This document shows, piece by piece, positions 20,787 to 32,543 of a stretch of DNA of 64,000 bases. Source of the stretch: Lucinisca nassula (taxonomy: Eukaryota > Mollusca > Bivalvia > Lucinida > Lucinidae). The notes under the pieces are model-generated. The model had not been told where the DNA came from and searched no databases. It saw only the letters and a program-made list of their open reading frames with translations. The DNA lies in contig OY757013.1 in the NCBI GenBank assembly GCA_963580285.1, positions 151,083,900 to 151,147,899 of the forward strand, given 5' to 3'. A program made the position numbers and the translations under genes. The first letter of the stretch is position 1. Each line of letters starts with the position of its first letter.

Positions 20787-21080
20787 TGCACAGGCTGATC
20801 CAAGTCTTTTCTAGGCACACATGCTCGATGACGCTTCAGTGCTCTTCAGATTTTCTTGTCTGGAATAAAGTCAAGCTGGTGACAAGAAAATTCTACATGT
20901 ATAAAATGATCTACTATATTTCTCCGTTACATAAAATTATACCCTCAGCAGAAAAAACAAACCAGACTGCGCACATGCACAGGCTGGTCCTTTCTAGACA
21001 CACTTGCTCGATGACGCTTCAGTGCCTCTTCAGGTTTTTTTGGTTGGGAATACAGTCAAGTTAATTTGATGATAAGAAAA
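20787..21080. repeat. Diverged tandem duplication of about 105 bp
   Basis: 20787-20892 and 20973-21080 share AATGCACAGGCTG/CATGCACAGGCTG, then TGCTCGATGACGCTTCAGTG and AGTCAAG...GATAAGAAAATT. The spacer carries a segment (ATCTACTATATTTCTCCG) that recurs at 23570-23640. Confidence 0.55.
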
Positions 21081-21369
21081 TTTTTAAGGAGTTTTTTTCG
21101 TGACATATTTCCGGTTCTAAAAACAGAACAGGAAAAGCATTGGCCGTCAACGTCGTATATATGCTTCAAGGCAGTGGGACAGATAAAGTGTTAATTACAG
21201 CTCAAATTTAACTTTTGGCGAATTCTAATGTAAGATAATGGGACAAACACCGATATGCTACCAGGTGTGAAATTTCGCATTACAAAAACATGCCTTTACA
21301 AATATATTATCAATTTTTCGGGTGGGGGGGGGATGGAAATTTTAAGATAAAAAATTGTGATATTTTTTT

Positions 21370-21925
21370 TATTATTTCTGCTCAAAACATAGATTGCGGG
21401 GACTCGATTGAACCGCCTCTATGAGATAAAGATTTTTTTTATTTGCCCGTTTTTGTTTTTTTAACATTTAATCATTTTGTGCATTAAGAAGAAGAAGACA
21501 TTTTAATGATTTTATTCAAAATTCCAAAAGGCTATAAAGCCCTTGAGGAAAAAATATATACATATAATGTGATGGCGATAACAACATGTGTGTGTCTGGC
21601 CATAGTAACCCTCTTTACCCAATTGTATGCGGGAAACCCCTAAAGGGGCACCTTGGCAAAACAATGCAGACCCATACCAGAACGCGACGTCTGATCTGGG
21701 CCCGCACTGTTTGCAAACAGAATTCTCCACCAAAACAGAATAAAAACGAAAAATGGGCCTGACACCATTCATACGACAAATGGGGCCGTCAGGCAGTTCT
21801 ATAGAGTACCTACAAACAGGAATAAGAAAAATAATGTTTACCCCTGTAAACCCCAGTTTTACTATATAAAAGTGGGGCTTGAGGGGGTCAAAATCACATA
21901 GGCGTGTTTTTCATGATGGCAAATC
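21370..21925. repeat. Fragments of two MITE families
   Basis: 21375-21430 is a piece of the foldback MITE core (GCTCAAAACATAGATTG, then GAACCGCCTCTATGAG). 21600-21790 resembles the TTAA MITE at 38183-38413 (TATGCGGGAAACCCCTAAAG, and GGGCCTGACACC). 21830-21922 is one arm of the foldback MITE in reverse, ending CATAGGCGTGTTTTTCATGATG. Confidence 0.5.
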
Positions 21926-22014
21926 CCTAGTCTTATGTTTTAATTAACTGCTTTTAAAGATATATTGTACAAACGACCCAACAGGGTCCTCTCTCTCTGA
22001 GTGTGCCATGGCCT

Positions 22015-22320
22015 ACATGTTGCTCTCTCTCTCTCTTAGCTTACCAACACTTAGCGAGCGTAGGTAAATGTAAATTACAGTTTCCACGTCAACCAACATG
22101 TAACGTGTCAACAACGTCGTGTCTACATCAAACAAACATCAAAGTGATGCACTGAATTTGCACTGAATGTTGCTCTCTCTCTCTCTCTCTCTCTTAGCGT
22201 ACCAACACTTAGCGAGCGTAGGTAAATGTAAATTACAGTTTCCACGTCAACCGACATGTAACGTGTCAACAACGTTGTGTCTACATCAAACAAACATCAA
22301 AGCGATGCACTGAATTTGAC
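22015..22320. repeat. Two tandem copies of a 150-bp unit with (CT)n
   Basis: Each unit has a (CT)n run, then TACCAACACTTAGCGAGCGT, TTCCACGTCAACC and GTCTACATCAAACAAACATC, ending GCACTGAATTT. The two copies differ at only a few bases. Confidence 0.7.
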
Positions 22321-22524
22321 TTTGCAAAGTCGATGATAAGTCAAGGCCTACACTGTTTGCAAAAGTCAAGCCAATTTCCAAACAAATTTTGAAGAAAACA
22401 CAACCTGACACGCCTAAATTTTGAAATGGACTCCTGCTGTATATAAGGAGGAAGAGTCCATTATTTGGTACAAAAAGGGTTAATGGCTTATTAGCTTAGC
22501 TCCACAATATCTTCTTGGATACGT

Positions 22525-22995
22525 GGATCAGTCAAACCTCTCTCATTTCAACGGTCACATGACATTGAAGTGAGTTGGAGTGGGTGTTGATGGCATGAGG
22601 TCGAGCACACATTGACTCTACGACCGTCTTTCAGTCCACTCATTAGCTTTTTTTCGACTGTCAGTATGTTTATTTTTCTGTCTGTCAGTATGTTTATTTT
22701 TCTGTCTGTCCATCTGTTAGTCATTCAGTCGGTGGGTTGGTCTGTCAGTTTGTCAGTCAAACCTCTCTCTCAACGGCCATGTGACATTGAAGTGAGTTGG
22801 AGTTCATGTCGACGGCATGACGTCAAACCAACGTTGACTCGACGCCCGTCTGTTAGTCCACTCATTAGTTGTTTTCTACTGTCAGTATCAGTTTATTTTT
22901 CTGTCTAACTGTCCGTCCGTTCATCTGTTAGTCAGTCGGTCTGTCTGTCTGTCTACTGTCAGTTTCTCAGTCAAACCTCTCTCTCTCTCTCTCTC
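22525..22995. repeat. Two diverged tandem units of about 220 bp
   Basis: Both units have CAGTCAAACCTCTCTC, a block CATTGAAGTGAGTTGGAG, a GACTCnACG-CCGTC block and a CTGTCTGTCAGT-rich end. A (CT)n run closes the second at about 22977-22999. Confidence 0.6.
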
Positions 22996-23159
22996 TCTAT
23001 GTACATGATGTTTGCTAGAAACAAAATATTGTTTAAACCAAAACAAACGTTGTCTGTCCACAGGAATCTTCAATTATTAAAACTTCACTTCTAGACAGAT
23101 CGTTGGACATTTTTTAATTGCACATGTAGACAGATCGTTGGACAGTTTTCTCAAAAGAA

Positions 23160-23200
23160 AGATAGATAAATAGATAGATAGATAGATAGATAGATAAAAG
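23160..23200. repeat. (GATA)n microsatellite
   Basis: About nine GATA units with one GATAAATA interruption. Confidence 0.85.
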
Positions 23201-23738
23201 TTCTGTCTGTATGTGATAGCCATACTTGGATAGGGAATAACGAAAATATACGTAGAAACCTATTTTGTAAGTAAGCTTTCGTAAGCCATTGACATGGGTC
23301 ATTCACGAACAGATTTTCGTCAATAACAAACGGATCCAGGATAAATGAATTTCATTAATAAAAGCAAATTATCATTCTTTCCTTCTCGAGGCATTATTTC
23401 AATGTAAACGGGTATATTTTCTCTCAAAATGTCTGAATATTGTTAGCATTTTAAGTTCTGCCAATGCATTTGAATAGTGATGGCCGTTTTAATTGATGGC
23501 GAGTGCTTTGCGCATGCGCAAGAATGACGTCATAAACGGAATCCCTAAAACCTCCTATATGTATGAGGTGATCTACTATATTTCTCCGTCACATAAAATT
23601 ATATCCTCAGCAGAGAAAACATACCGGACAATGCGGTTATCCCCCTTCTTTGGTTATAACGAGTACCCACAGTCTATGTTTATGAGCAGAGAAAAAACCA
23701 TGAAGGAAAGTCACAGATACCCACGTGAAATTCACTTT

Positions 23739-25373
23739 TTATGCCCCCGCATTGGCATGATGCCGGGGGCATATAGTTTTTCGGTTTTCCGTACGTGCGT
23801 ACATGTGTACATCTGTCTGTATGTGTGTGTGTACGTACTTACGTACGTATGTGATCCTGTAACCTCAGGTTAAGCTTTTTTGTAACAGGTAGAGCCTGAA
23901 CTTTTAGAACTCATATTTTCCTAACCATTCAATGGAACTGGTTCATATTTGGTATGATGATAGATATAGGTCCAAATTTTTATTAAGCGATATCCCCACC
24001 CATGCCTGTGACCTCAAGGTCACAGACTTAGAAGACTCAGGTTAAGGTTTTTGTAACAGGTAGACCCTGAACATTTTAGGACTCATATTTTCCAAACCAT
24101 TTGATGGAATTGGTTCATATTTGGTATGTTTATAGATATAGGTCCAAAGTTTTATTCAGCGATACCCCCCACCCATGCCCATGGCCTTAACATCAAGGTC
24201 ATGGACTTAGAAATTTCCAATGTTAAAGACTCCAGTTAAGGTATTTGTACCTGGTAGAACCTGAACTTTTATGATGGCTTTGGTTCATATTTGGTATGAT
24301 GATAGATAAAGGTACAATGTTTTATTCGGCAATACCCCCGCCCATGCATATGACCTCAAGGTCAAGGTCACAGACTTAGACAATTTTAATGTTAAAGATT
24401 TTAAAGAGCTCAAATTTTCCAAACCATATTATGGATTTGGCTTATATTTGCTATGATGATAGATACAGGTCCAAATGTTTATTTGGCAATACCCCCACTC
24501 ATGCCTATGGCTTCAAGGTCAAGGTCACAGACTTAGAAATTTTTAATTAGATATTTTAAGAGTTGATATTTTCCAAATTGTACGATGGATCGAGTTTATA
24601 TTTGGTATGATGTTAGATACCTGTCCATTTTATTCAGCGATACCCCCACCCATGCCCATGAGCTCAAGGTCAAGGCCACAGACTTAGAAATTTTTAATTA
24701 GATATTTTAAGAGTTTATATTTTTCAAATCTTATGATGAATTAAGTTTATATTTGGTATGATGATTGATACTGGTCCAATACCCCCACCCATGCACGTGC
24801 CACAAAGGTCAAGGTCATAGACGTAGAATTTTTTTATTTAAAGCTTATTAATAACTCATACTCACCAAACCATATGGATTTGCTTCATATTTGTTATGAT
24901 CATAGTTACAGGTTCAAAAGTGGATACACCCCCACCCCTCCACCCCTGACCTCAAGGTCAAGGTAACATACTTAGTCTTATGATACTTTTAAAGTTTTAG
25001 AGCTCATATTTTCCAAACCATATAGATTGGATTCATATTTGGAATGATGATAGATACAGGTCCCAAGTTACATTCAGTCATACCACGGACCCTGCCCATG
25101 GCCTCAAGGTCAAGGTCACACACTTAATGTTTTTAATGTTAAAGTTTCTTATAACGGGCCTCCGTGGCCTAGTGGATAAGAGCGCTGACTCTTAGTCATT
25201 AGGTCTCTCACCGCCGTAGGTTCGAGCCTCGCTCGGGCCACGTGTGAGACGCCAAGTTCTGCAACGGAAGGTCAGGTGGTTTTTCTCCGGGTACTCCGGT
25301 TTTCGCCCACCTCTGATTAACGATCGGCTCGATATGAGTGAAATAATCTTGAAAGGGCCGTAAAACTCAAACC

Positions 25374-25406
<33 letters not shown>

Positions 25407-25625
25407 ATAGCTCTCATTTTCCAGACTATTTAATTGATTGGGTTCAAACTGGGTATGATGATAGTTTTTTGTCCAAAGATTTAATCAGCAATATCCCAAA
25501 CTATGGGTAGGACACTTTTGCAGTAGAGCTATGCTGTCAAATGACAGCTGTTGTTGGAACATGGATTTTCGTGGTGAGGCGGGCCCCTGGGCGAGGGCAT
25601 CTGTGTCGTCTGGACACATTTCTAG
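23739..25625 (+). mobile_element. Helentron-like non-autonomous element (ATGCCCCCGC type)
   Basis: The 5' end is a hairpin: ATGCCCCCG at 23741, spacer, CGGGGGCAT. A (GT/ACGT)-rich stretch is followed by about eight diverged units of roughly 150 bp (each with ACCTCAAGGTCAAGGTCAC and CATATTTGGTATGATGATAG). Near the 3' end is an inverted subterminal match to the 5' tip (GGGCGAGGGCAT, 25598). The last part is a hairpin TGTGTC-GTCTG-GACACA (25602-25618) followed by TTTCTAG at 25619-25625 and a T. Asymmetric terminal repeats, a 3' hairpin and a CTAG end match non-autonomous Helitron/Helentron elements. No protein is encoded. A SINE is inserted at 25154-25396. Confidence 0.7.
25154..25396 (+). repeat. 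tRNA-derived SINE with poly(A) tail and 13-bp target duplication
   Basis: The head is tRNA-like (GCCTCCGTGGCCTAGTGGATA as A box region, GGTTCGAGCC as B box). The body has the segment TTTTCTCCGGGTACTCCGG and ends in a long poly(A). It is flanked by AAAGTTTCTTATA at 25141-25153 and 25397-25409, a clear target-site duplication. Confidence 0.85.
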
Positions 25626-25739
25626 TTTGCTTATAAAATAAAGTGACTTTGTATTATTCAGATATGTTTTTGAAAAAAGATAGGATCAATGCCAAATTAT
25701 GTGTTAATTTTAATTGTGTACATTTTATTATTTGTTCAG

Positions 25740-25891
25740 ATGTTGAAACAGCCAGATCATGTTGTGTTGAATGATTTCAAACAACAACGAGCTGCAGCTT
25801 TAGATCCTCAGTTGATTGGTCACTATGAAGAGCTTGTTACGGAGTGGATGAATACCATTGAAGCTGTTCTGACAGATACTTCAGATGAAAG
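25740..25891 (+). CDS. DNAH5/8-like: Axonemal dynein heavy chain, exon 2
   Basis: The acceptor is TTTGTTCAG at 25739; the donor is AG|GTAAAC after 25891. The 152 bases begin in phase 0 (joining exon 1 exactly) and end in phase 2. They read MLKQPDHVVLNDFKQQ, then LIGHYEELVTEWMNTIEAVL and TDTSDE, with the arginine codon completed in exon 3. In DNAH5/8-class tails this stretch lies just before the GP-x-x-E-L-x-x-W block, which is what exon 3 encodes. The intron that follows is 11.3 kb and repeat-filled. Confidence 0.85.
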
Positions 25892-25956
25892 GTAAACACA
25901 GTCTCTGATGAGGAGTACAGAGGATGATCATTGCAATGACACATTTGTGTGGTATA

Positions 25957-26340
25957 TACAGTAGAACTTCGATTGCTCGAACACCGATGGCTCGTTTACC
26001 ATGGATGTGTCAAACCCATTCTTGAGGGTAATCGGAAAGAAAGTATCAGGAAAAAAAGTATTGGAAAAAAATCCTCTACGTAAGAAATAGTGGGGGATAA
26101 TTAAGGAGATTTTAGTCTTTTATCTTGCAAATGTATGCTGTGTGTACTCATTAGAATCGCCTCATCGAGGCGATTCTAATGAGTACACACAACATACATT
26201 TTCATTATAGAACACCGAAAAGATGACTAAAAGTATCTCGTTATGCCTCCTGACAGTAAGCCTCAGTGGCTCAAACTACCCCTGCCTCGAACAGATTTTC
26301 AAGGTCCCAAAGGTGTTCGAGCCATTGAAGTTTGACTGTA
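25957..26340. mobile_element. TA-flanked pogo-like MITE carrying a foldback core
   Basis: The termini are TACAGTAGAACTTCGATTGC and TTGAAGTTTGACTGTA. The centre (26132-26212) is a palindrome, ATTAGAATCGCCTCATCGAG and its complement. A copy with the same arrangement is at 39067-39414. The CAGT tips and TA target fit Tc1/mariner/pogo-type elements. Confidence 0.65.
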
Positions 26341-26347
26341 GTGCATT

Positions 26348-26630
26348 CATCACGAAAACACGCCTATATGATTTTGACCCCCTTGAACCCCACTTTTAAA
26401 AAGTAAAACTGGGGTTTACAGGGGTAAACCTTTTTGTCTTATTTCTACTCTAAAATATAGATTGTGGGTATTTGTTAGAACCGCCTTGATGAGGCGGTTC
26501 TAACGAGTACCCACAATCTATATTTTGAGAAGAAATAAGAAAAAATATCACTATTTTTCATCTGAAATTTGGCGGGTTTTTTTCGGCGATAAAGTTTACA
26601 ATGTATTTGTATAGGCGTGTTTTCGTAATG
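26348..26630. mobile_element. Foldback MITE, full length
   Basis: Inverted termini are CATCACGAAAACACGCCTAT and ATAGGCGTGTTTTCGTAATG, near-complementary. The centre is a palindrome around AGAACCGCC-TTGATGA-GGCGGTTCT. 58516-58795 is a second complete copy. 26631-26870 and 63770-64000 hold partial ones. Confidence 0.75.
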
Positions 26631-27298
26631 TCGAAAAGGTTTATTTTTCTGATGAAAATTTTTATTTTTTCTTCTGTTATTTATAACCAACAGATGGGTT
26701 GTAGGTGCTCATAAGAACGGCCCATGTACCCACAACCTTTGTCTTGGAGCTGAAATAAAAAGAAAATAATTTATACCCCTGTAAATCCCAGTTTTCTAGA
26801 CATAAATGAGGTTTACATTCATTACATGGACTTGTTGACATGATGAAAAAAGCAAGGGATGTCATATAGCTTACTGAAAATGTGGTAGTAACATATAGAT
26901 CTAGTAATGGTTACTGGGAATCCCCAGTCATGTTGGAAAGATAATAAATAAAAACCTCATATACTCAACTTAAGATTTACATGTTTTTCTCACAAATCAT
27001 CAAATAGATCATGTTGAAACTTTAGAACTTTTGCAGTGTTAACCATTGATCATCATGCAGAATCTTTCAGTATACCTAAAACTCCTTCCCGAATTTCAGC
27101 CATTTGTATTGCATGATGTCAATTTTTACCATGGACCCATAAGCAGAATGGAAATCAGTGTATATCCTGATCAGCTGGCTTCTCAAAGGCCAGCTTACGT
27201 TGATCTATACATTTTTTTAAAGGATATATCTGGGTTCAGCATGGTGAGGGTTAAATTAAAACTTGCTGGCATAAGTATCAGTAATAGAGGATCTTACA

Positions 27299-27424
27299 TG
27301 AGTGTTCATGTATTACTGAATTTATTAAACGAGTTGAGGAAAAAGGATAAAATGCGAGGCTCTGCTGAGCATTTTATCCCTTTTCCTCAACGAGTTTAAT
27401 AAATTCAATAATACATGAGCACGA
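27299..27424. repeat. Long imperfect palindrome
   Basis: Arms of about 55 bp: GTTCATGTATTACTGAATTT on the left and its complement ending TTCAATAATACATGAGCAC on the right, with a 13-base centre GAGGCTCTGCTGA. Probably a small foldback transposon. Confidence 0.65.
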
Positions 27425-27747
27425 ATGCAAGATTCTATTTATCCCATGACATATTAAACGCATTTTATTCACGATTGTTGACAAAATGTCAATATTCCTC
27501 CATTAGTAAACGCGGCGTTGTTAAGGACGTCGTGCATGTGATGTTACGGGACGTATCTAGCTAATTTGCATATTTAATCCACTAGTGGATTATCGAAAAT
27601 ATTACATGGCGTTATTACACTCTCAGACGCGACGTCATATGATAAAGCTGCTTATTGAAAGGTGTCATCATGTCCAGGACAAGTGTGAGTTGGTTTACTG
27701 TCAAATTACTGACTGGCTCTGCATGACCATAACCCATTTTATATTGC

Positions 27748-27886
27748 CAGCCTCTGTAGCTCAATTGGATTCGCATCTGACTGGTGATCAGGAGGATGCG
27801 GGTTCGATACCTGCCGGAGTCGGCAACATTCTTCGAGGAGATTGATCATGAAATCTTTTCTATCGTTATTCTCTCCCTTCCGCTGA
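27748..27886 (+). repeat. tRNA-derived SINE, 5' half (split)
   Basis: The head has CTGTAGCTCAATTGG (A box region) and GGGTTCGATACC (B box). It reads on to TTCTCTCCCTTCCGCTGA, where the Helentron-like element enters. The second half resumes at 30121. Confidence 0.85.
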
Positions 27887-30120
27887 TTATGCCCCCAACT
27901 TCGAAGAAGTTGTGGGGGCATATTGGTTTTGCCCTGTTCGTCCGTCCGTCCTTCCGTCCTTACGTCCGTCCCACTTTTTACTGCATAGCATAACTTTAGA
28001 ACCATGGGTGCTAGGTTTTTGAAATTTCATATATGGATTCCTCATGAAAAAATAATTGACCCGTGTTTTTTTTCTCGTCAGGATTATGCCCCTTTTTTGA
28101 GTTATGCCCCTTTGCAAAAAATACTATGAAATCTTGTAAGCAAGATATCTCAAAAACTGTTTGAGCTATTGCCCTGAAACTTTACATGCTGGTTGGGGAT
28201 GATGAGTAGATGAACTGATTAACTTTTGAAAAAAATCCGAAATTTTTTTCTTGAGTTATGGCCCTTTGAAATTTTTCGCATTTTAAGTTTGTAAGCAAGA
28301 TATTTTAAAAAAACTATTTGAGGTTTTTCCCCGAAACTTCACAGACTTGTCGGGGATGATGAGTAGATGAACTGATCAACTTTTGAAAAAAATCCGATTT
28401 TTTTTTCTTGAGTTATGGCCCTTAGATTTTTTTCGTGTTTTCAGCTTGTAAGCAAGATATCTCAATAATTGTTTGAGCGATTGCCCTGCAACTTTACAAG
28501 CTGGTTTGGGATGATGTGTAGATGAACTGATTAACTGTTGAAAAAAAATCCTATTTTTTTTTCTTGAGTTATGGCCCTTTGAAATTTTTCGCGTTTTAAG
28601 TTTGTAAGCAAGATATCTCAAAAACTATATGAGGTTTTTCCCCAAAACTTCACAGACTGGTTGGGTATGATGAGTAGATGAACTGATTAACTTTTGAAAA
28701 AAATCCAATTTTTTTTTCTTGAGTTATGGCCCTTTGATTTTTTTCGTGTTTTCAGCTTGTAAGCAAGATATCTCAAAAATTGTTTGAGCTATTGCCCTGA
28801 AACTTTACAGGCTGGTTGGGGATGATGAGTAGATGAACTGATTAACTTTTGAAAAAAATCCGAAATTTTTTTCTTGAGTTATGGCCCTTTGAAATTTTTC
28901 GCGTTTTGGCATATTGGTTTTGCCCTGTTTGTCCGTCCGTCCTTCCGTCCTTCCGTCCTTACATCCGTCCCACTTTTTACTGCATAGCATAACTTTAGAA
29001 CCATGGGTGCTAGGTTTTTGAAATTTCATATATGGATTCCTCATGAAAAAATAATTGACCTGTGTTTTTTTTCTCGTCAGGATTATGCCCCTTTTTTGAG
29101 TTATGCCCCTTTGCAAAAAATACTATGAAATCTTGTAAGCAAGATATCTCAAAAACTGTTTGAGCTATTGCCCTGAAACTTTACATGCTGGTTGGGGATG
29201 ATGAGTAGATGAACTGATTAACTTTTGAAAAAAATCCGAAATTTTTTTCTTGCGTTATGGCCCTTTGAAATTTTTCGCGTTTTAAGTTTGTAAGCAAGAT
29301 ATCTAAAAAACTATTTGAGGTTTTTCCCCGAAACTTCACAGACTTGTCGGGGATGATGAGTAGATGAACTGATCAACTTTTGAAAAAAATCCGATTTTTT
29401 TTCTTGAGTTATGGCCCTTAGATTTTTTTCGTGTTTTCAGCTTGTAAGCAAGATATCTCAATAATTGTTTGAGCGATTGCCCTGCAACTTTACAAGCTGG
29501 TTTGGGATGATGTGTAGATGAACTGATTAACTGTTGAAAAAAAATCCTATATTTTTTTCTTGAGTTATGGCCCTTTGAAATTTTTCGCGTTTTAAGTTTG
29601 TAAGCAAGATATCTCAAAAACTATATGAGGTTTTTCCCCAAAACTTCACAGACTGGTTGGGTATGATGAGTAGATGAACTGATTAACTTTTGAAAAAAAT
29701 CCAATTTTTTTTTCTTGAGTTATGGCCCTTTGATTTTTTTCGTGTTTTCAGCTTGTAAGCAAGATATCTCAAAAATTGTTTGAGCTATTGCCCTGAAACT
29801 TTACAGGCTGGTTGGGGATGATGAGTAGATGAACTGATTAACTTTTGAAAAAAATCCGAAATTTTTTTCTTGAGTTATGGCCCTTTGAAATTTTTCGCGT
29901 TTTAAGTTTGTAAGCAAGATATCTAAAAAACTATTTTAGGTTTTTCCCCGAAACTTCACAGACTGGTCAGGGATGATGAGTAGATGATTAACTACAGCTT
30001 TTCTTGTGTAATTTCAGCATTACAGCCACATAAAAACAAGATATCTCAATTACTGTTAGGGACAAGCAGTGTTAGGGTCAAGCAGTTGGGGGCATTGTGT
30101 TTCATAAACACTGGCTCTAG
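27887..30120 (+). mobile_element. Helentron-like non-autonomous element inserted in a SINE
   Basis: The 5' hairpin is ATGCCCCCAACTTC / GAAGTTGTGGGGGCAT (27889-27922). A GTCC-rich stretch is followed by units of about 155 bp with GATGATGAGTAGATGAACTG. A stretch of about 990 bp (27918-28908) is repeated almost exactly at 28909-29915, preserving the order of variant units. An inverted copy of the 5' tip, GTTGGGGGCAT, is at 30085-30095. The end is a hairpin GTGTTT-CAT-AAACAC and then TGGCTCTAG at 30112-30120. The two flanks join to CTGA|TTCAAG, the uninterrupted SINE sequence seen at 36231-36245. Confidence 0.8.
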
Positions 30121-30275
30121 TTCAAGTAGGGCAGTTGCAGTTTCTGGCAAAAGAATGTGCATTGTACTGGTTAACCGCTTAGGTATAAACCTGCACAGGA
30201 AAGTTTGTATAGGTAAACTGACCAACTAAAAATGACCTAAAATAGTGTTGACTGGGCCATTAAACCCAAATACAA
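30121..30275 (+). repeat. tRNA-derived SINE, 3' half (split)
   Basis: Continues the SINE of 27748-27886: TTCAAGTAGGGCAGTTGC, then GGCAAAAGAATGTGCA and GTGTTGACTGGGCCATTAAA. Confidence 0.85.
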
Positions 30276-30410
30276 ACAAAACAAATCCCATTTTGTACTG
30301 GAAACCCCAAAACGGGTAATTGGAAAACAGTGCAGGCCATTTTTCTAAACAAATTTCTTAACAAACTCAACCTGGCAGAATGTTTTTTATTCTGCAAAAT
30401 TGGGGTGATT
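30276..30410. repeat. TTAA MITE fragment, CCCATTTTGTAC family
   Basis: Matches the left part of 36775-37002 (CCCATTTTGTACTGGAAACC, CGGGTAATTGG, AACAGTGCAGGCC). It lacks the TTAA tip on the left. Confidence 0.5.
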
Positions 30411-30894
30411 TAATTTGCCCATGTTTACATCAAAGTATGCCAGTACTACAAAGGAAAAGATTTTTCTTATTTAACAATTGTTGTTGTTTTTTTCCTTATT
30501 CAACACCTGCTTCATATCATACAGAAAGAGATCATCAGCATTCAGATAAGAATATGAGGTCCATTTTCAGCACTTTACACAATATTGAGTTTAAGAGTTT
30601 TGTTTCTCTTTAAACATTTATGAATAAATACCAGAGTATTATATAAGTGTGGGTACAATACTTGCAGATAGAACATGTGAAAGCTGCCTTGAAGGAATGT
30701 TTTCAGTTTATACATATGTTATATTTTGTTGTAGGCATTTGGATATTCTTTTTCCTGAGCGCTCAAGGTGACTGCTGAAATCAGTGTATATGACTGAACA
30801 GTGTTTTGCTTACATTAATATTTGTAGAATCTACATAGCTCTAAATCAGGATGCCTAACAAGTTTAATTACAGGATAATTATTCTTATGTTTGA

Positions 30895-31235
30895 TTTAAA
30901 AAACATATGTTGGGCGTACTTGTTAGAATCGCCTCAATGAGGCGATTCAAACAAGTACCCACAACATATGTTTTGAACAACAAATAAGGAAAACTATTCC
31001 TTAAGGGTGTTCCCAGCAGATTTTTCTGCCATTTATCAAAGGGAGACAACTTTTGGGGCTTCCTATTCGCTTTTCTATAAGCCCTGTCCAACTGGAAAAT
31101 GGGTCTACTCTTAAAGGAAAGAATTTGCTCCTGAGGAGCAAATTCTTTCCTTTAAGAGTTGACCCCTATTGACATGGGAGACAAAAATACTTTTGCATGA
31201 GTTGCCTCCCCTGAAGGTGTATCCATTCCCCTTAA
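30895..31235. mobile_element. Foldback core followed by a TTAA MITE (AAGGG family)
   Basis: 30905-30975 is a foldback-core palindrome (AGAATCGCCTC-AATGA-GGCGATT). 31001-31235 runs from TTAAGGGTG to ATTCCCCTTAA, with the strong central palindrome GAATTTGCTCCT-GAGGAGCAAATTC. The family is best preserved at 51354-51595. Confidence 0.6.
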
Positions 31236-31439
31236 ATATCCTTGCTAGAACTCTTTATCAGGAGCTATGATGATTAGTGAGAAGTTGCTATATGTATGTA
31301 CATGTAAATGATCTAATAACAAAACCACAGAACTCTGTCACAATAAGAAGTGTCTCTTGATCTTAATGAAAATGCGATTGGTATTTATTGGTATGCACTC
31401 TTGAACACCTTAGAAAACTGAATTAAGGGAGAAAAGTTA

Positions 31440-32200
31440 AGTTTGAAAGAACTTTTTTTTGTTGACCTTTTAAATTTCGAAAACAGGCAGTGTTTCCCTT
31501 TCTTCGATGGGGCACCGGCAGTCAAACGCCAAAAATTTGCTCTTATTAGACAAATTGCCATGGTTTGCAGCCCAGAAGCACTTTACTTTAATATGTCTTG
31601 TTGTGGAGCTATGGAGTTCTGTCCGCTTGACCATGGCAAACATAAAAAAACCTGAACGAACGAACTGTTTTTTTGCTCACGAATATCTAGATTTTCAAGT
31701 ACTTGTTAGAAATGCCACTGTGTATAAGTACCCTGTGTAATTGTAGCATGTGTAGCGCATGTAACAATGATATTGCATATTTTTGTCGGAAAAAAATGGC
31801 TGGTCTCTTTGGCTTGATCAGTCCAGTGTGCATCTGACTGGTGTTATTTGAAGGTTTTGGGTTCCAAGTAACAATGATTTTTTTATGAAAAAAAAAATGG
31901 CTGTTCATGGTGGCTCAGTCTACTGTGCATCTGTCTGGTGTTAAGGAAGTTGTAGGTTCCACCCCTGCTGGGTCTGTAACATTCTATCATTGAGATGGAT
32001 AATTTCTACAGTTATTTACAGTTTACTCCTTTCTGTTGATTTATAGAGGACAGTTGGCAGTTTCTGTGAAGCTTCTGAATTACAGAAGTTAACTGCTTAT
32101 TTATAAGCCTGCCAAAGGACAGTGTGATTAACTGCATTAACCCATTTAGTACCAGAAACCCCAAAAATTCCATTTGGTACATAAAGGGTTAAGGGATATA
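31440..32200. repeat. Intron 2 stretch with SINE and MITE remnants
   Basis: 31895-32110 holds a diverged tRNA-SINE copy (TGGCTCAGTCTACTGTGC, GTAGGTTCCACCCC, CAGTTGGCAGTTTCTG). 32137-32192 is a very short TTAA-bounded element (TTAACCCATTTAGTACC ... GGTACATAAAGGGTTAA). No gene is seen. Confidence 0.5.
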
Positions 32201-32543
32201 TAGGCTTGCAATCTCTTCTGACCTTTTTACAACAGAGAAAACTTTTGTGACTTCCTGGTTTGCATTGGGGTAATTGAGCCCCTCTCAAAAAGAGCCTGTT
32301 TTTATAGGAAAACATTCACTCCATAGGAACAAACTCTTTCCCCTTATTGATAAGCGAGACAAAAATATCTTTGAAAGAATTTCCTTCCCTGAATGTGTAC
32401 CTGATTCCCTTAGTAGTGTTGACTGGGTCATAAAACTCCAAACCAAACGTGAGACCAAACATCTGATAGAAATTCTGTTTCTGAAGTCAGGAAAGACTTG
32501 ATAGCATATTTACCAGGTACCCTAAGTATTCATACCCTTTAGT

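Noticed and set aside
27046..27399. 117-codon ORF in intron 2
   Set aside because: It runs into the palindrome at 27299-27424 and shows no recognisable domain. Probably chance.
28376..29617. Minus-strand ORFs of 80-100 codons with KLKTRK and HNSRKK repeats
   Set aside because: They are translations of the tandem units of a Helentron-like element, whose length is close to a multiple of three. Not genes.
30380..30613. 77-codon ORF in intron 2
   Set aside because: No domain and no splice support; overlaps a MITE fragment.
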